64,000 bases of DNA from Pseudomonas lactis (GTDB taxonomy: Bacteria; Pseudomonadota; Gammaproteobacteria; Pseudomonadales; Pseudomonadaceae). The position numbers and the translations under genes were made by a program. The DNA lies in contig NZ_JYLO01000017.1 in assembly GCF_001439845.1 (NCBI RefSeq), positions 1-64,000 of the forward strand, written 5' to 3'. Numbering within the stretch: position 1 is the first letter of the stretch; every line of letters begins with the position of its first letter. Positions 53,364-62,861 of the stretch are shown in pieces. Below the pieces are notes generated by a model, which had not been told where the DNA came from, made no database searches, and saw only the letters and a list, made by a program, of their open reading frames with translations.

Positions 53364-53606
53364 AGGTCGATTGCTACAGGTCGTAAATGGCTGGAATCAG
53401 CCAAAGCCACCCCTTGGCCTCATACCAGCAACTGAGATTAATCGCGACTACCCCGATTCCGATAACCTCTGCGAAAATACACTTATTCCAACTGCCCTCA
53501 TATTACGAGGAACGGGCACATTCCGGCGCGCCGTGTTAAGCATCTATATATGTTAAGCGGCGCTCCAGATCAGCCAATGATTGTTCTCGGTAAAGCGCGA
53601 TACTCA
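53364..53606. other. Gap with no recognised feature
   Basis: About 240 bp without a supported gene. A 75-codon frame (53329-53556) overlaps the MITE end and has no ribosome site. Confidence 0.3.
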
Positions 53607-54203
53607 CTATATCGGCTCTAGGCGGTAGCTAGCAGATTTGTCGATTAACTCAAAAAATAACTCGCCCTCACCTTTTCTGGGCACAGAAGATGCCGCCCAG
53701 AACGTTGCATGGGTCCGCGCCAGCTCGCAGAGTTCATGTACTACACCACTCTCAAGGCGTAGGTTTTCCAACTCATCGCGCTTCAGACCCGGGAGGAACA
53801 ATAAGGCGATATCGCGTTTTTGGTTAACGGAAATTTCGGTTAACTCCTTGCTGTGACGGCTGAGCCACTGGGTAATCAGACGAATATCGGCGTGGTGCCT
53901 GGCATCAACCACTTCAAGCTGTGCCAGCTTTATCGCTGAAGGTGCCACTATTAACTGACACGCAACGTATCGATCACTCCCTACCAAGGCTGCGCTGGCA
54001 TTCAGCAAAGCCAATTCCGGTGTGGGGCTGGCATATGTTGAATGGCGTCGGGATGGGTAATGTTCAGGCCGTAACCATTCCCACAGGTTATCGACCACAT
54101 ACGGGACATTACTGGGAATCCTAGCTGACATCTGGCGTTTGATTCCCTCTGCTGATGCCGCCAATTTGCTTTCAGGTATTGCCCGAAAAAGGTCTGCGCT
54201 CAT
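53607..54203 (-). CDS. Hypothetical protein downstream of Sel1-repeat gene
   Basis: 198 aa from the ATG at 54203, with AAGGAGCAACGC as an excellent ribosome site; the frame opens 30 bp earlier. No family recognised: soluble, with YVVDNLWEWLRPEHYPSRRH, LNASAALVGSDRYVACQLIV and VNQKRDIALLFLPGLKRDEL. It follows the Sel1 gene by 26 bp on the same strand. A toxin-immunity or effector-accessory role is possible but unproven. Confidence 0.6.
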   Translation of the reverse strand: MSADLFRAIPESKLAASAEGIKRQMSARIPSNVPYVVDNLWEWLRPEHYPSRRHSTYASPTPELALLNASAALVGSDRYVACQLIVAPSAIKLAQLEVVDARHHADIRLITQWLSRHSKELTEISVNQKRDIALLFLPGLKRDELENLRLESGVVHELCELARTHATFWAASSVPRKGEGELFFELIDKSASYRLEPI

Positions 54204-54229
54204 GCGTTGCTCCTTATGTTCATCTATCT

Positions 54230-55123
54230 TCAAAGTTTCTTCGAGACAGCAAAAAAATGAGGTCGACGACTATCGACGCCCATGTCCAGTGCCCACTGGC
54301 TGCCAAGCCGAATAGCATGATCACGCCAGAAGTCAAACATGAGTCCATCCGGGTCTGGCGGTGCCAGCAGGGTCGAGTTATAGAGATAGGCCAAATGCTC
54401 GGCCGCCATCATGTGTCCCTTCATTGCCGCCCATTGCAGCCAGTAGATTCCGAGTGCCCGTTCATGAGTGAGTGAGTGGTTATCCAGCACCAAGCAACCC
54501 AAGAGGAAGCAGGCATCAAGATCATCGCCGTCAGCTGCCCATATGTACCACTGCACAGCTTTGTGATGATCAGCCGTCCAGTCGTCGGTACTTTCGCAAT
54601 ACAGACTACCCAGCACGCGCGCGGCGCACAGAACACCGCCCTCGTACGCCTGTTCGTAGTAGCTGATAGCCAGATCCCGATCAACCGGTACACCCTTGCC
54701 ATAGAAGGCTTGCTCGCCGAGATTGAAAGCCGCCTCTGCGGAACCAAGAATGAAGGCTAACTTGAAAAGCTGTCGGGCCAGAGCAGGCTCAAACAGTACT
54801 CGACTGCCATTGAGCTATAGCCAGCCCAGGTCATTCAAAGCATTAGGGTCTGAAGCCATCGCATCACCACGCAGAGATTCATAGTGGACTCGTAACCTGC
54901 CAGGTTCGACCATGCCGCGAAGCGGATTGGCGGCCTTGATTTGATAGTAAGTCGCCAGGCAAAAATCGTTGGCTTGGCTGATCTCCAAAATTCGTAGTGA
55001 AGGAATACCGATGCCGGCATAAAGGGCCAGCACGTCGTTCGGCTCGAAAAACCGGATGCCATTGACCATGGGCAATATGCCCTCCAATAGATTGAACACC
55101 TGGGAGTCTTTAGTCATGCTCAT
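54230..55123 (-). pseudogene. Sel1-repeat protein interrupted by an in-frame TAG
   Basis: From MSMTKDSQVFNLLEGILPMV the frame runs to NALNDLGWL and a TAG at 54815-54817, then continues in the same frame: LNGSRVLFEPALARQLFKLA, AAFNLGEQAFYGKGVPVDRD, AISYYEQAYEGGVLCAARVL, IYWLQWAAMKGHMMAAEHLA and SRRPHFFAVSKKL. The stop falls inside a Sel1 repeat where Tyr (TAT/TAC) is expected (GWLYLNG). One substitution or a read error would restore a 297-residue protein. Sel1 repeats mediate protein contacts and often accompany toxins. Confidence 0.8.
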
Positions 55124-55222
55124 GTCCTGATCGGCGAACTTATTGGCCCGACCATTCTCCAGACAGGCGCGACAACCTGTGTCGCATAGCAATCCACATA
55201 ATTGAAAGGCAGGGATATCGCA

Positions 55223-56218
55223 GTGGAACAACTCTTTCGTCAGGAAGTGCTGCTAGGTTTGCTACCCCGCATGGAAAGCGCCATCGACACAAAAACCATC
55301 CATGAACGCCTCGAAAATCAAGGAATATCTGTCGACCTACGCACCCTACAACGCCATCTACGCGAGTTGGAGAAACGCTTCCCTCATGTAAAAAGTAAAC
55401 CTAAATCACCTAAAGCCAAAGCTAGGATCTGGTGGGCAGACAGATCACTTTCTCGCCTAAGCCTGCTACCGACCGATGCGATGAACCTAGTGATGATCAT
55501 GGACCACGCCAGTCGGTTTGGTATGGCGGCCCAAGTCACCAATCTTTCGGCACTGCATGAATATGCCCGGTCTTTGATGCGTGAAGCCCGGCCGTCTCAG
55601 GACTGGTCTAAGAAAGTCATCAGCAATACCCGCTTCATCACTTTAAGGCCGGGTAAAGTAGACCCTCAAGTGCTCGAAACCCTTCAAAAGGCGCTACTTG
55701 ATGACTACGCTATTGAAGCTCAATACCTCAAGCGCGGCGCACGCGAAGCTAAGTCCTATCGTCTTCTACCGCTTGGATTGTCCTATCAAGATTCCAACAT
55801 TTACCTCTCCTGCGTATTTGCGAATCAAATAGACACCCGGCCGGTGGCCTTGCCACTACATCGGTTCATTTCAGTCACAACAATTCCAGAAACAATAGCG
55901 GCCCCTGAAAACTACGATATCAACTCGGTTAGCGCACAGCGAAGCCTGATCAGCCTTGCGTCGGATGAGCCGGTACCGCTACGTCTGCTTTTAAGCCAAG
56001 AGATGTACGAGCGACTAGCGGAAAACCCACTCACAGCAGATCAACAACTGCTCGATGAAAATGGCTGCCGAACGATGGTAGGCAGCACCCACCTAAGCCA
56101 AGGACTAGAGCTTTGGCTTCTCAGCCAAGGTGACAATCTTGAAGTGGTCGAGCCGTCTATCCTGCGCGAGAAAATGGCAGCCACCGCACAAAAAATGGCG
56201 GCGCTTTATTTGAAATAA
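55223..56218 (+). CDS. WYL-domain transcriptional regulator (2)
   Basis: 331 aa from a GTG at 55223, spaced well behind GGCAGGGA; a TTG seven codons earlier also opens the frame. A winged helix (about 25-55: ISVDLRTLQRHLRELEKRFP) precedes a WYL domain (about 165-235: LLDDYAIEAQYLKRGAREAK, RLLPLGLSYQDSNIYLSCVF) and a C-terminal extension. It is divergent from the Sel1 gene and co-directional with the 54-codon gene. It is distant from the WYL protein at 49563. Confidence 0.85.
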   Translation: MEQLFRQEVLLGLLPRMESAIDTKTIHERLENQGISVDLRTLQRHLRELEKRFPHVKSKPKSPKAKARIWWADRSLSRLSLLPTDAMNLVMIMDHASRFGMAAQVTNLSALHEYARSLMREARPSQDWSKKVISNTRFITLRPGKVDPQVLETLQKALLDDYAIEAQYLKRGAREAKSYRLLPLGLSYQDSNIYLSCVFANQIDTRPVALPLHRFISVTTIPETIAAPENYDINSVSAQRSLISLASDEPVPLRLLLSQEMYERLAENPLTADQQLLDENGCRTMVGSTHLSQGLELWLLSQGDNLEVVEPSILREKMAATAQKMAALYLK

Positions 56219-56252
56219 TTAGAATACGACATAGCGTGTCGCACGTTGCGTA

Positions 56253-56285
56253 AAGACTCTTCTCCTACCAAATCCAAGGAGTCTT
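56253..56285 (+). promoter_or_regulatory. Hairpin covering the ribosome site of the 54-aa gene
   Basis: CTCCT at 56262-56266 can pair with AGGAG at 56277-56281, extended by AAGACTC and GAGTCTT in an alternative register. This would hide the AAGGAG ribosome site of the gene at 56290. Confidence 0.45.
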
Positions 56286-56289
56286 GACG

Positions 56290-56454
56290 ATGAAAACCTA
56301 CAAAGCCTTCATGCAACGTGTCACGCCTAACGCAGGTCCAGCGGCCAACTTCACCATTACTGTGCAAGCCATCACCTCGGCCATGGCCAAGATAACGGCC
56401 GAAGCACAGTACCCTGGCTACAAATGTCCCAACGCACCGACCCAGGTGCGTTGA
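56290..56454 (+). CDS. Small protein of unknown function (54 aa)
   Basis: MKTYKAFMQRVTPNAGPAAN, then FTITVQAITSAMAKITAEAQ and YPGYKCPNAPTQVR. An AAGGAGTCTTGACG site makes translation credible. The pattern (beta strand, then 'A-x-x-AMAKxxAEAQYPGYK') is reminiscent of short phage and island proteins in pseudomonads. It follows the WYL gene by 71 bp. Confidence 0.6.
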   Translation: MKTYKAFMQRVTPNAGPAANFTITVQAITSAMAKITAEAQYPGYKCPNAPTQVR

Positions 56455-56490
56455 GTAAACCAACACACGGGGTCGTGGGCTGGCTCAGTG

Positions 56491-59400
56491 TCATTCCTTG
56501 AGCACAAACATCCATTCACCTGGACGTAATCCATCGTTCGCGAGTGTTTGCAACGCGTCGCTGTGCTTGTCAAAGGTATCCATCACCTCGGTGACATCCC
56601 GTGATTTTCCATCACTTGAGACCAGCCAAAGTCGCCAACCGAGGTCTCGCTGGCGATATTCCAGCGCGCGCCGTCTTTCGTTGTCAGACACGAAGAACCT
56701 GCCGCTCTTCAATTGAGCGACTCGTTTGACCTCGACCTGCAGAAAGCGCCTGTCACGTGGAACCAGCACATCGAATCCGGCGTTACCGACGTATTCGGCG
56801 ACGTGAAGCAAGCTGCGCATTTGCTCTTCGCGGGTTATCAGTGTCGAGCGCCGCTGCCCCTCATCCCCAAGAAACGCCAGAGGCGCGGCCAATGCCTGGT
56901 GAAAGCCTTCCGGGTCCTCTTTGAGCCAACGCATGGCTTCAGGTACGCAAAGGTCCAGAACGGCCTCCTCGGCCCGTAACCCACCTGTCGCCTTGCGTCG
57001 GGCATCACGAATGAAATGATCCTCATCCTGAGGAGCATCGCGGGCAATCATACTGACGCGCGTTGCACTGAACGATTTCAAGCCCAACTTATCAAGAGCT
57101 TCGGGCAGCGCACTTAGGACCAACTTCCCGCTCGCAAATGCCAGAGCATCCGTTGAGGGCGCCTGGTCTTGCGGCTCAATATCCAACCGACGATGCAAGA
57201 TTACCTGGGGATCGAAATCCATCATTTTCAGCTGTGCGCTCTCGTCGGCATGCTCAACCCTGACTTCCTTCTGCAACCCTTCCAGCAACGTTTCAATCCA
57301 GCGTTCACGAGGAGTCGCTTCAATCGCAGCTGCCAGAGCAGGCAAGGTGTCGGCCAGCGCCAACGCCGATGCATGCGTGCCTGCGAAGTCGACAAGCGGA
57401 CGAAGCTTGCTGATCCCGGCCAATGCCTCTGTCACCTCATCTTCTGCGACATTCCGGGCATTCAAAAAAATCTCCGGTCTGATCACCATACCTGGAAATG
57501 GCTCGCAGCTCAGGCCCGACGCGAAGCTTTGCAGTACTTCACGAACCGACGCCACCCACAGCAACCGCTCTTCAGCAGTCAACACAAGGGCGTCAATACG
57601 CAACCGGAACTCCGCTACCTCCTGATCGGAAATTCCATACTCACGACGAAAGCGCTGAACGGCTCCCGACACTCGCCCGTCTTTACCGACAGAATCCGCA
57701 GCATTGCTCCACGCATGCAGCCCATCCTTGAACAACGCACCGAATGCCCGCTTTTCTGTCAGCAGTTGGCTCAAGGGATGCGCGCATTCGACCAAGGGTA
57801 CATCCGGCCCATCGAACCAGAGCTCATGCGCCCCCTGTTGCGTGACGTGTTCAAAGACATCACCTACCGAGTCTTTGCCCAGGCAGCCGAGCTTGCCGTC
57901 AAACGACCATTCGATCCAGACATCGTCATAGTGGCGGATGATCAATCTGGCGAAAACCTCCAACGCCTTGCTGGCATTGAAATCGTTGTGCGCCGCGCTG
58001 GCAGCGGCCATCAGATCCGGCATAGCCAAATGCAACTGGCTACGCAGCTTCACCGCCAGCGGATCATTACTGTCACCGTGGCAGCTGATTTTTGCGGTTT
58101 TCGGTTCGAAATGCTCCAAACCGTAGCGGCAGGCGTTCTCTTTGCTCAGTTTTCTGACCACCCACAATTTGATGTCGTTGAACGAGAGCAATGCGGTGGG
58201 ATTTTCCCCACTATCGTGCCAGATGCGGTCCCCTGCGCAGCCCCACGCCAGTCCTTGTTGGCGCCCCGCTTCGCCGACGACTCGATAGAGCACGGGCGGT
58301 GCCAGGCTTTCGTGCTTGAGGGTCAAATCCATCAGACTGCGATACAGCTCGCGCAAATCACGCAGCGCCGCCGAGTCCAATGTGCGCGGATCAATGTGCC
58401 GCAGGCGCTCAAAAGCGCGGCGCACCCGCTCGGCGCCATTGGTCTCCAGTGCATTGGCAATCCCAAGCTGGGCGTACCAGGTCGCGTCATTGCCTCGTTC
58501 TACTTCCAAACGCGGCAACAACAAGGTTCTGAACCCCCCACTGCTCCGCTGGCGCCAGATGTCCAATGGCGCATAGGGACCCTGGCCCTGCAGCCCGTCA
58601 CGGATAATCACCGTGCCGCCGCTGTGCAGCCAGCGGCACCGCTCCAGGGCAGCCAACAGATGCCGGCCTTCCTCTCGGGCGAGAAAGCCGGAAAGCAATG
58701 GCCAGCGCGCAACAAGCTCGGTCATCGTTTCGACCGGCAACTCATCGGGCAATGCGATCGTTTCAGGGTCGGACAATGGAATAGGGCCAATCCCCAATAG
58801 CAGACACAGATCATCGATGGTGGGCGACGGCACAATACCGTCCACAACTTCAGCCAGCCAGAGCTCATCCAGTTGCGGCCACGGTCCTTTGACTCGTGCA
58901 CACGCCTGTGCGGCATGCCAATGGCCATCCATCCCTTTCACCATCAGGCTGGCCAGGCTTGCACCAGCACTGGCGGCAGTTTCCTTGCTAACAAAACGCC
59001 AGGCCGCGCCGACACCACGCTCCTTCGCCCGACGCAAAAACGAGCCAACGCCTCCAGTGCCCTCATGACCGGCCAAGGCCAGCGCGGCGCAGACCAGCTC
59101 GACATGATCGTCTTCGTTGTCCCCAGGACGAAGTTGCGCGAGTATTTCTGGTCGATCAAAGTTGATCAGTCCTTGTTGCGCGAGTGACATATCCAAGGCA
59201 GGCGTGAAGGTCGTGATAAAGGACTTCTGACGCATGATCACTTGAGCCAGCTCGGTTTGATTTTCAAGCCCTGAGCGGCGGTAGTAGATGCGGTCGACCT
59301 CGGCACCACGATGCTGCCCCCTGGCAATTTGAACCAGCGGCTGCGCGCGCAGGACAGGCGCATTCTCCTCCAACCCCTCGCTGACAATCGGCAGGACCTT

Positions 59401-60747
59401 GGCGCCACTGGCCTGAATCCGCGCTAGCAGATATTCACGGTGCGATGAAAGATAACCGAGCTTCAGGTTGCGATAAGCGTAATCCGCCCAGGCTTCAAGC
59501 GCCTCGAACAGCTGTCGGTAGCGCACCAGAGGCCATGTCCGGCCATTCGAAAAACTCTTCTTCACCATGCTTTCAAATACCGCTCCGCGCGCCTGCCAGA
59601 ACAGCGTGGCGACTTCGCGTTTCAGGTGCGGGCAAGTACAGGCACGCGGCGTGGCGTATTCCCAGAATGTTTCAGCCAGGCAAACTTCCGGCGTTTGCCA
59701 GAGCTCAACGATGCACTCAGCGGCCAGACGCACCAAAGTCGCATTCCACCCAGCCGGGTCAGTCGCTTGCCCGGTGCCTTCCAGTTTTCGCAGCGTCAGG
59801 TGACGGCGCGAATTGCTCAAGTAGAAGTCGCCGTGAATCTGAACGCCAAACCCGGCAGGCTGTTCGGTGGGCAAATAGGACCAGTAGCGCGAGTTGCGCG
59901 GGTCATTGGACGCAATCACCCGCACATCAGCGACGTCCAGATCCAACCCGGTACTGGCACGCACTTCGACGGGGAATGCCATGTGCCGCTGCGCCATCGC
60001 CAGGTAATTCTTGGCGTCGATAACATGGGTGACGTCCTGCTCCCCTGCGACACTCAAGGTAATGCGCAAGCCAAGTGCGGAGCGCTCCTGCAGGAAGGCC
60101 AGCGGTCCACGGCTCAACTCCGCCATGGATGCCTCAATGCTGGCAACGACCTCAGGTTTTCTGATGTCCTGCAAGCGAATCAGTGTGACATGCTCTGAAT
60201 CGAGTTCTGGCTGGGCCGAGAGCATCAGCGGCGCGTAAAAGCTGGCCGCGTCCTGGCTGATCCAGCCGTCAACGGCCACCGCGAAGCGCGCCGGATGTTG
60301 CAGATGCATGCCCCACCAATGGCCATCTTCAGCACGACTCCAGACCTCGACCTGACTGCCGGCACCAAATACCGAACGAAAGCCGACACCTTTATTGCCA
60401 ATGCTTTCGCCAGCTGATTTGCTGCTCGAATGCATACTCAGCAACGCCTGAATATCGGAGCGACGCCCGTCCACGCTCTGGGTCGTGATCGCGCGTCCAT
60501 CGTTGGCGACTTCGAGAATCTGTCGTTGTCGATCCCAGCGAAGCAAAATATGGCCAGTAGCGCGATCAAGGGCGTTTTGCAGCAGCTCGAAGACAACCCG
60601 TCCCGAATAATCCTGCACCACCGCTTTTTCCGAGCCCAGGTCCCGCAGCCGAGTACTTTCCGGCAGGTGCCGATGTTCTTCGAGATGCGCGTGCAACAGG
60701 GCCCGCACCTGTGCAAGGTTGCGGGGTAATCCCTTGATACCGATCAT
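56491..60747 (-). CDS. GHKL-ATPase/DUF3883 ('protein NO VEIN'-like) protein
   Basis: 1418 aa. The N-terminal sacsin/HSP90-type ATPase has the N box in VVFELLQNALDRA (Glu54, Asn58), DIQALLSMHSSSK and the lid GNKGVGFRSVF (118-128). A large middle region is of unknown fold. The C-terminal DUF3883 domain (about 1305-1395) shows EEQMRSLLHVAEYVGNAGFD, RRFLQVEVKRVAQLKSGRFF and RRRALEYRQRDLGWRLWLVS, a restriction-endonuclease-like EVK core. Its start overlaps recD by 4 bp. Related proteins occur in defence islands; here it probably works with or guards RecBCD. Confidence 0.83.
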   Translation of the reverse strand: MIGIKGLPRNLAQVRALLHAHLEEHRHLPESTRLRDLGSEKAVVQDYSGRVVFELLQNALDRATGHILLRWDRQRQILEVANDGRAITTQSVDGRRSDIQALLSMHSSSKSAGESIGNKGVGFRSVFGAGSQVEVWSRAEDGHWWGMHLQHPARFAVAVDGWISQDAASFYAPLMLSAQPELDSEHVTLIRLQDIRKPEVVASIEASMAELSRGPLAFLQERSALGLRITLSVAGEQDVTHVIDAKNYLAMAQRHMAFPVEVRASTGLDLDVADVRVIASNDPRNSRYWSYLPTEQPAGFGVQIHGDFYLSNSRRHLTLRKLEGTGQATDPAGWNATLVRLAAECIVELWQTPEVCLAETFWEYATPRACTCPHLKREVATLFWQARGAVFESMVKKSFSNGRTWPLVRYRQLFEALEAWADYAYRNLKLGYLSSHREYLLARIQASGAKVLPIVSEGLEENAPVLRAQPLVQIARGQHRGAEVDRIYYRRSGLENQTELAQVIMRQKSFITTFTPALDMSLAQQGLINFDRPEILAQLRPGDNEDDHVELVCAALALAGHEGTGGVGSFLRRAKERGVGAAWRFVSKETAASAGASLASLMVKGMDGHWHAAQACARVKGPWPQLDELWLAEVVDGIVPSPTIDDLCLLLGIGPIPLSDPETIALPDELPVETMTELVARWPLLSGFLAREEGRHLLAALERCRWLHSGGTVIIRDGLQGQGPYAPLDIWRQRSSGGFRTLLLPRLEVERGNDATWYAQLGIANALETNGAERVRRAFERLRHIDPRTLDSAALRDLRELYRSLMDLTLKHESLAPPVLYRVVGEAGRQQGLAWGCAGDRIWHDSGENPTALLSFNDIKLWVVRKLSKENACRYGLEHFEPKTAKISCHGDSNDPLAVKLRSQLHLAMPDLMAAASAAHNDFNASKALEVFARLIIRHYDDVWIEWSFDGKLGCLGKDSVGDVFEHVTQQGAHELWFDGPDVPLVECAHPLSQLLTEKRAFGALFKDGLHAWSNAADSVGKDGRVSGAVQRFRREYGISDQEVAEFRLRIDALVLTAEERLLWVASVREVLQSFASGLSCEPFPGMVIRPEIFLNARNVAEDEVTEALAGISKLRPLVDFAGTHASALALADTLPALAAAIEATPRERWIETLLEGLQKEVRVEHADESAQLKMMDFDPQVILHRRLDIEPQDQAPSTDALAFASGKLVLSALPEALDKLGLKSFSATRVSMIARDAPQDEDHFIRDARRKATGGLRAEEAVLDLCVPEAMRWLKEDPEGFHQALAAPLAFLGDEGQRRSTLITREEQMRSLLHVAEYVGNAGFDVLVPRDRRFLQVEVKRVAQLKSGRFFVSDNERRRALEYRQRDLGWRLWLVSSDGKSRDVTEVMDTFDKHSDALQTLANDGLRPGEWMFVLKE

Positions 60748-62861
60748 CGTTGAGCCTCTTTGGACAACTCAGCCTTTAACTGCAATGCCAGCCCACTCAA
60801 ACGCTGTACATTGCGGCTCACCGCGCCCTCAAACACCCCAGGGCCGGCCTCAATCAGGCTGAACCAGTTTTTCGCGCGGGTAATGCCGGTGTAGAGCAGT
60901 TCCTTGGTCAGCACCGGGTTTAGCGCATCCGGGAGCAGCAACGCGGTGTGGTTGAATTCCGAGCCCTGGGATTTATGCACGGTCATGGCGTAGACCGTTT
61001 CGACTTCAACCAGCCGGCTGGGCAAGACAAAGCGTACATCGCCAGTGCCGTCATTGCGGGGGAACGCCACCCGCAGGCTCATGCGTCCGGGTTGACTGTC
61101 ATCGGGCACAGGAAGGTAGAGCGCTATGCCGATGTCGCCATTCATCAATCCCAGGCTGTAGTCATTGCGGGTGACTAGCACTGGTCGGCCTTCGTACCAG
61201 CCATGGTCGGTGTCGATCAGTTTGCGATGTTTCAGCTCGCCGGCCACGCGCAGGTTCAATCCTTCTACGCCCCAAGGGCCACGGCGCAAGGCGCAAAGCA
61301 GCCGGAACTCATCGAAGGCTTTGAGAACATTGCTCGCCCATTGCACCCAGCCATCGCTGTTCCAGACAATGCCAGTTGCCGGTCGCAGCTGTTGCAATTG
61401 CTCGAGGTAATAGCGATAGCCCGAGGGCTTGCCGTCAGCCTCGGGATGACCATCGATAATCAGACGGGTAAGTTTGCTGTCTTGTTCGCCTCGCAGTTTC
61501 AAGCTGAACAGTTGTTCCGGCGGATGTTCGAGCAGTTGTCGAGCCTCGCCAGCATTCTTTTCGTTGACCAGCTTTGCCAGGCGTCCGATGCCTCTGTTGG
61601 CATCGAAACGTCGCGAGTAACGCAGCATCACTGTCTGCTGCGCCAACGGGTCGCCCAGGCCCTCGCCAAGTTGCAGGCCCGTCGCTTCAATTGCTTCGTG
61701 GGTGTGTTCAGTGAGCCAGGCGCTGGTCGCCGCAGAGTAACGCCCAGCCTCGGCGTCGCGACACAGGTCACCCAGCACGGCGCCAGCATCGACAGAGGCC
61801 AACTGGTCCTTGTCGCCGAGCATGATCAAGCGTGCCTGCAGCGGCAAGGCATCGAGCAGGCAGGCCATCATTTCCAGATCGATCATCGATGCTTCATCGA
61901 CCACCAACACATCCAGCGCGAGAAGATTGTCCTGATGGTGGATAAAGTTGCGCGAGTCGGGACGACTGCCCAGCAAGCGATGCAGCGTCGAAACATCGGT
62001 GGGGATGGCCTGGCGAACGTCGTCCGTCACTTGCAGTTCGCTGACCGCCTTGCCGATGGACTCCGACAAGCGTGCAGCCGCTTTGCCAGTCGGCGCGGCC
62101 AAGCGAATGCGCAAGGGTTTGCCAGCCTCGACGGCCGGGGTCTGCAGCAGCCCCAGCAGGCGCACCACCGACGTGGTCTTGCCGGTGCCAGGCCCGCCGG
62201 TGATCACGCTGAAATGCCCACGAGCAGCCAACGCACAGGCCAGCTTTTGCCAATCGGTGATCCGCTGACCACCGTCCTTGGCCGATTCTGGAAACAATTC
62301 ATCGAGCCGTTTGGACAAATGATCGGGGGTGATCGACGGCTGAGTCAGTCGAGCGCTGAGCGCTTTGGCAATTTTCTGCTCGTAGTTCCAAAAGCGTCGC
62401 AGGTACAAGCGTTGCCCGGCGAGCACCAAGGGGCGCTCCGGGTAACGTCGTAGGGTGTCGCGATCCTCGACCAGACCACTGGCAGCCAATGCCTGACGCC
62501 AGGTGACCGCATCCACGCAGTGCAACCACTGCGATGGTAGCTGTCCGCCCTCATCGCCTTCAGGCGGCAGCGAAAGGACAAAGTCCGGCGCGCTGAGGGT
62601 TGCCGTCAGATCGAGACAGGAATGCCCTCGGCCCAATTGATGGCTGGTCATCGCAATCGCCAACAGGACACTTGGCGGCGCTTGGGGGTCCTGCTCCAGG
62701 ACGAACGCGGCCATTGAACGATCCAGGGCGCGCAGCCAACCGCGGGTCACCCAAAGCTCCAACTGCTGCAGCAAATCCTGGCTAGAAGCCTGAGACAGGG
62801 CAATCGCAGGTGCGTCGCTGCTGCGCTGGCTGTCACTGAGTTGTTTGAGTGTCAGGATCAT
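60744..62861 (-). CDS. recD: Exodeoxyribonuclease V alpha subunit RecD
   Basis: 705 aa superfamily 1B helicase. Walker A is VITGGPGTGKTTSVVRLLGL (GKT 227-229), motif II DVLVVDEASMIDLEMM, and the C-terminal UvrD-like motif VYAMTVHKSQGSEFNHTALL. RecD moves 5'-3' in the RecBCD complex and confers Chi control. It overlaps recB by 4 bp and the DUF3883 gene by 4 bp, a rigid operon. Length is slightly above E. coli RecD (608 aa). Confidence 0.93.
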   Translation of the reverse strand: MILTLKQLSDSQRSSDAPAIALSQASSQDLLQQLELWVTRGWLRALDRSMAAFVLEQDPQAPPSVLLAIAMTSHQLGRGHSCLDLTATLSAPDFVLSLPPEGDEGGQLPSQWLHCVDAVTWRQALAASGLVEDRDTLRRYPERPLVLAGQRLYLRRFWNYEQKIAKALSARLTQPSITPDHLSKRLDELFPESAKDGGQRITDWQKLACALAARGHFSVITGGPGTGKTTSVVRLLGLLQTPAVEAGKPLRIRLAAPTGKAAARLSESIGKAVSELQVTDDVRQAIPTDVSTLHRLLGSRPDSRNFIHHQDNLLALDVLVVDEASMIDLEMMACLLDALPLQARLIMLGDKDQLASVDAGAVLGDLCRDAEAGRYSAATSAWLTEHTHEAIEATGLQLGEGLGDPLAQQTVMLRYSRRFDANRGIGRLAKLVNEKNAGEARQLLEHPPEQLFSLKLRGEQDSKLTRLIIDGHPEADGKPSGYRYYLEQLQQLRPATGIVWNSDGWVQWASNVLKAFDEFRLLCALRRGPWGVEGLNLRVAGELKHRKLIDTDHGWYEGRPVLVTRNDYSLGLMNGDIGIALYLPVPDDSQPGRMSLRVAFPRNDGTGDVRFVLPSRLVEVETVYAMTVHKSQGSEFNHTALLLPDALNPVLTKELLYTGITRAKNWFSLIEAGPGVFEGAVSRNVQRLSGLALQLKAELSKEAQR

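Noticed and set aside
57169..58800. 543-codon plus-strand frame inside the DUF3883 gene
   Set aside because: Antisense to a GHKL/DUF3883 protein with clear motifs; the long frame reflects GC-rich codon bias. Likewise 61203-62453 opposite recD and 44909-45991 opposite the HerA gene.
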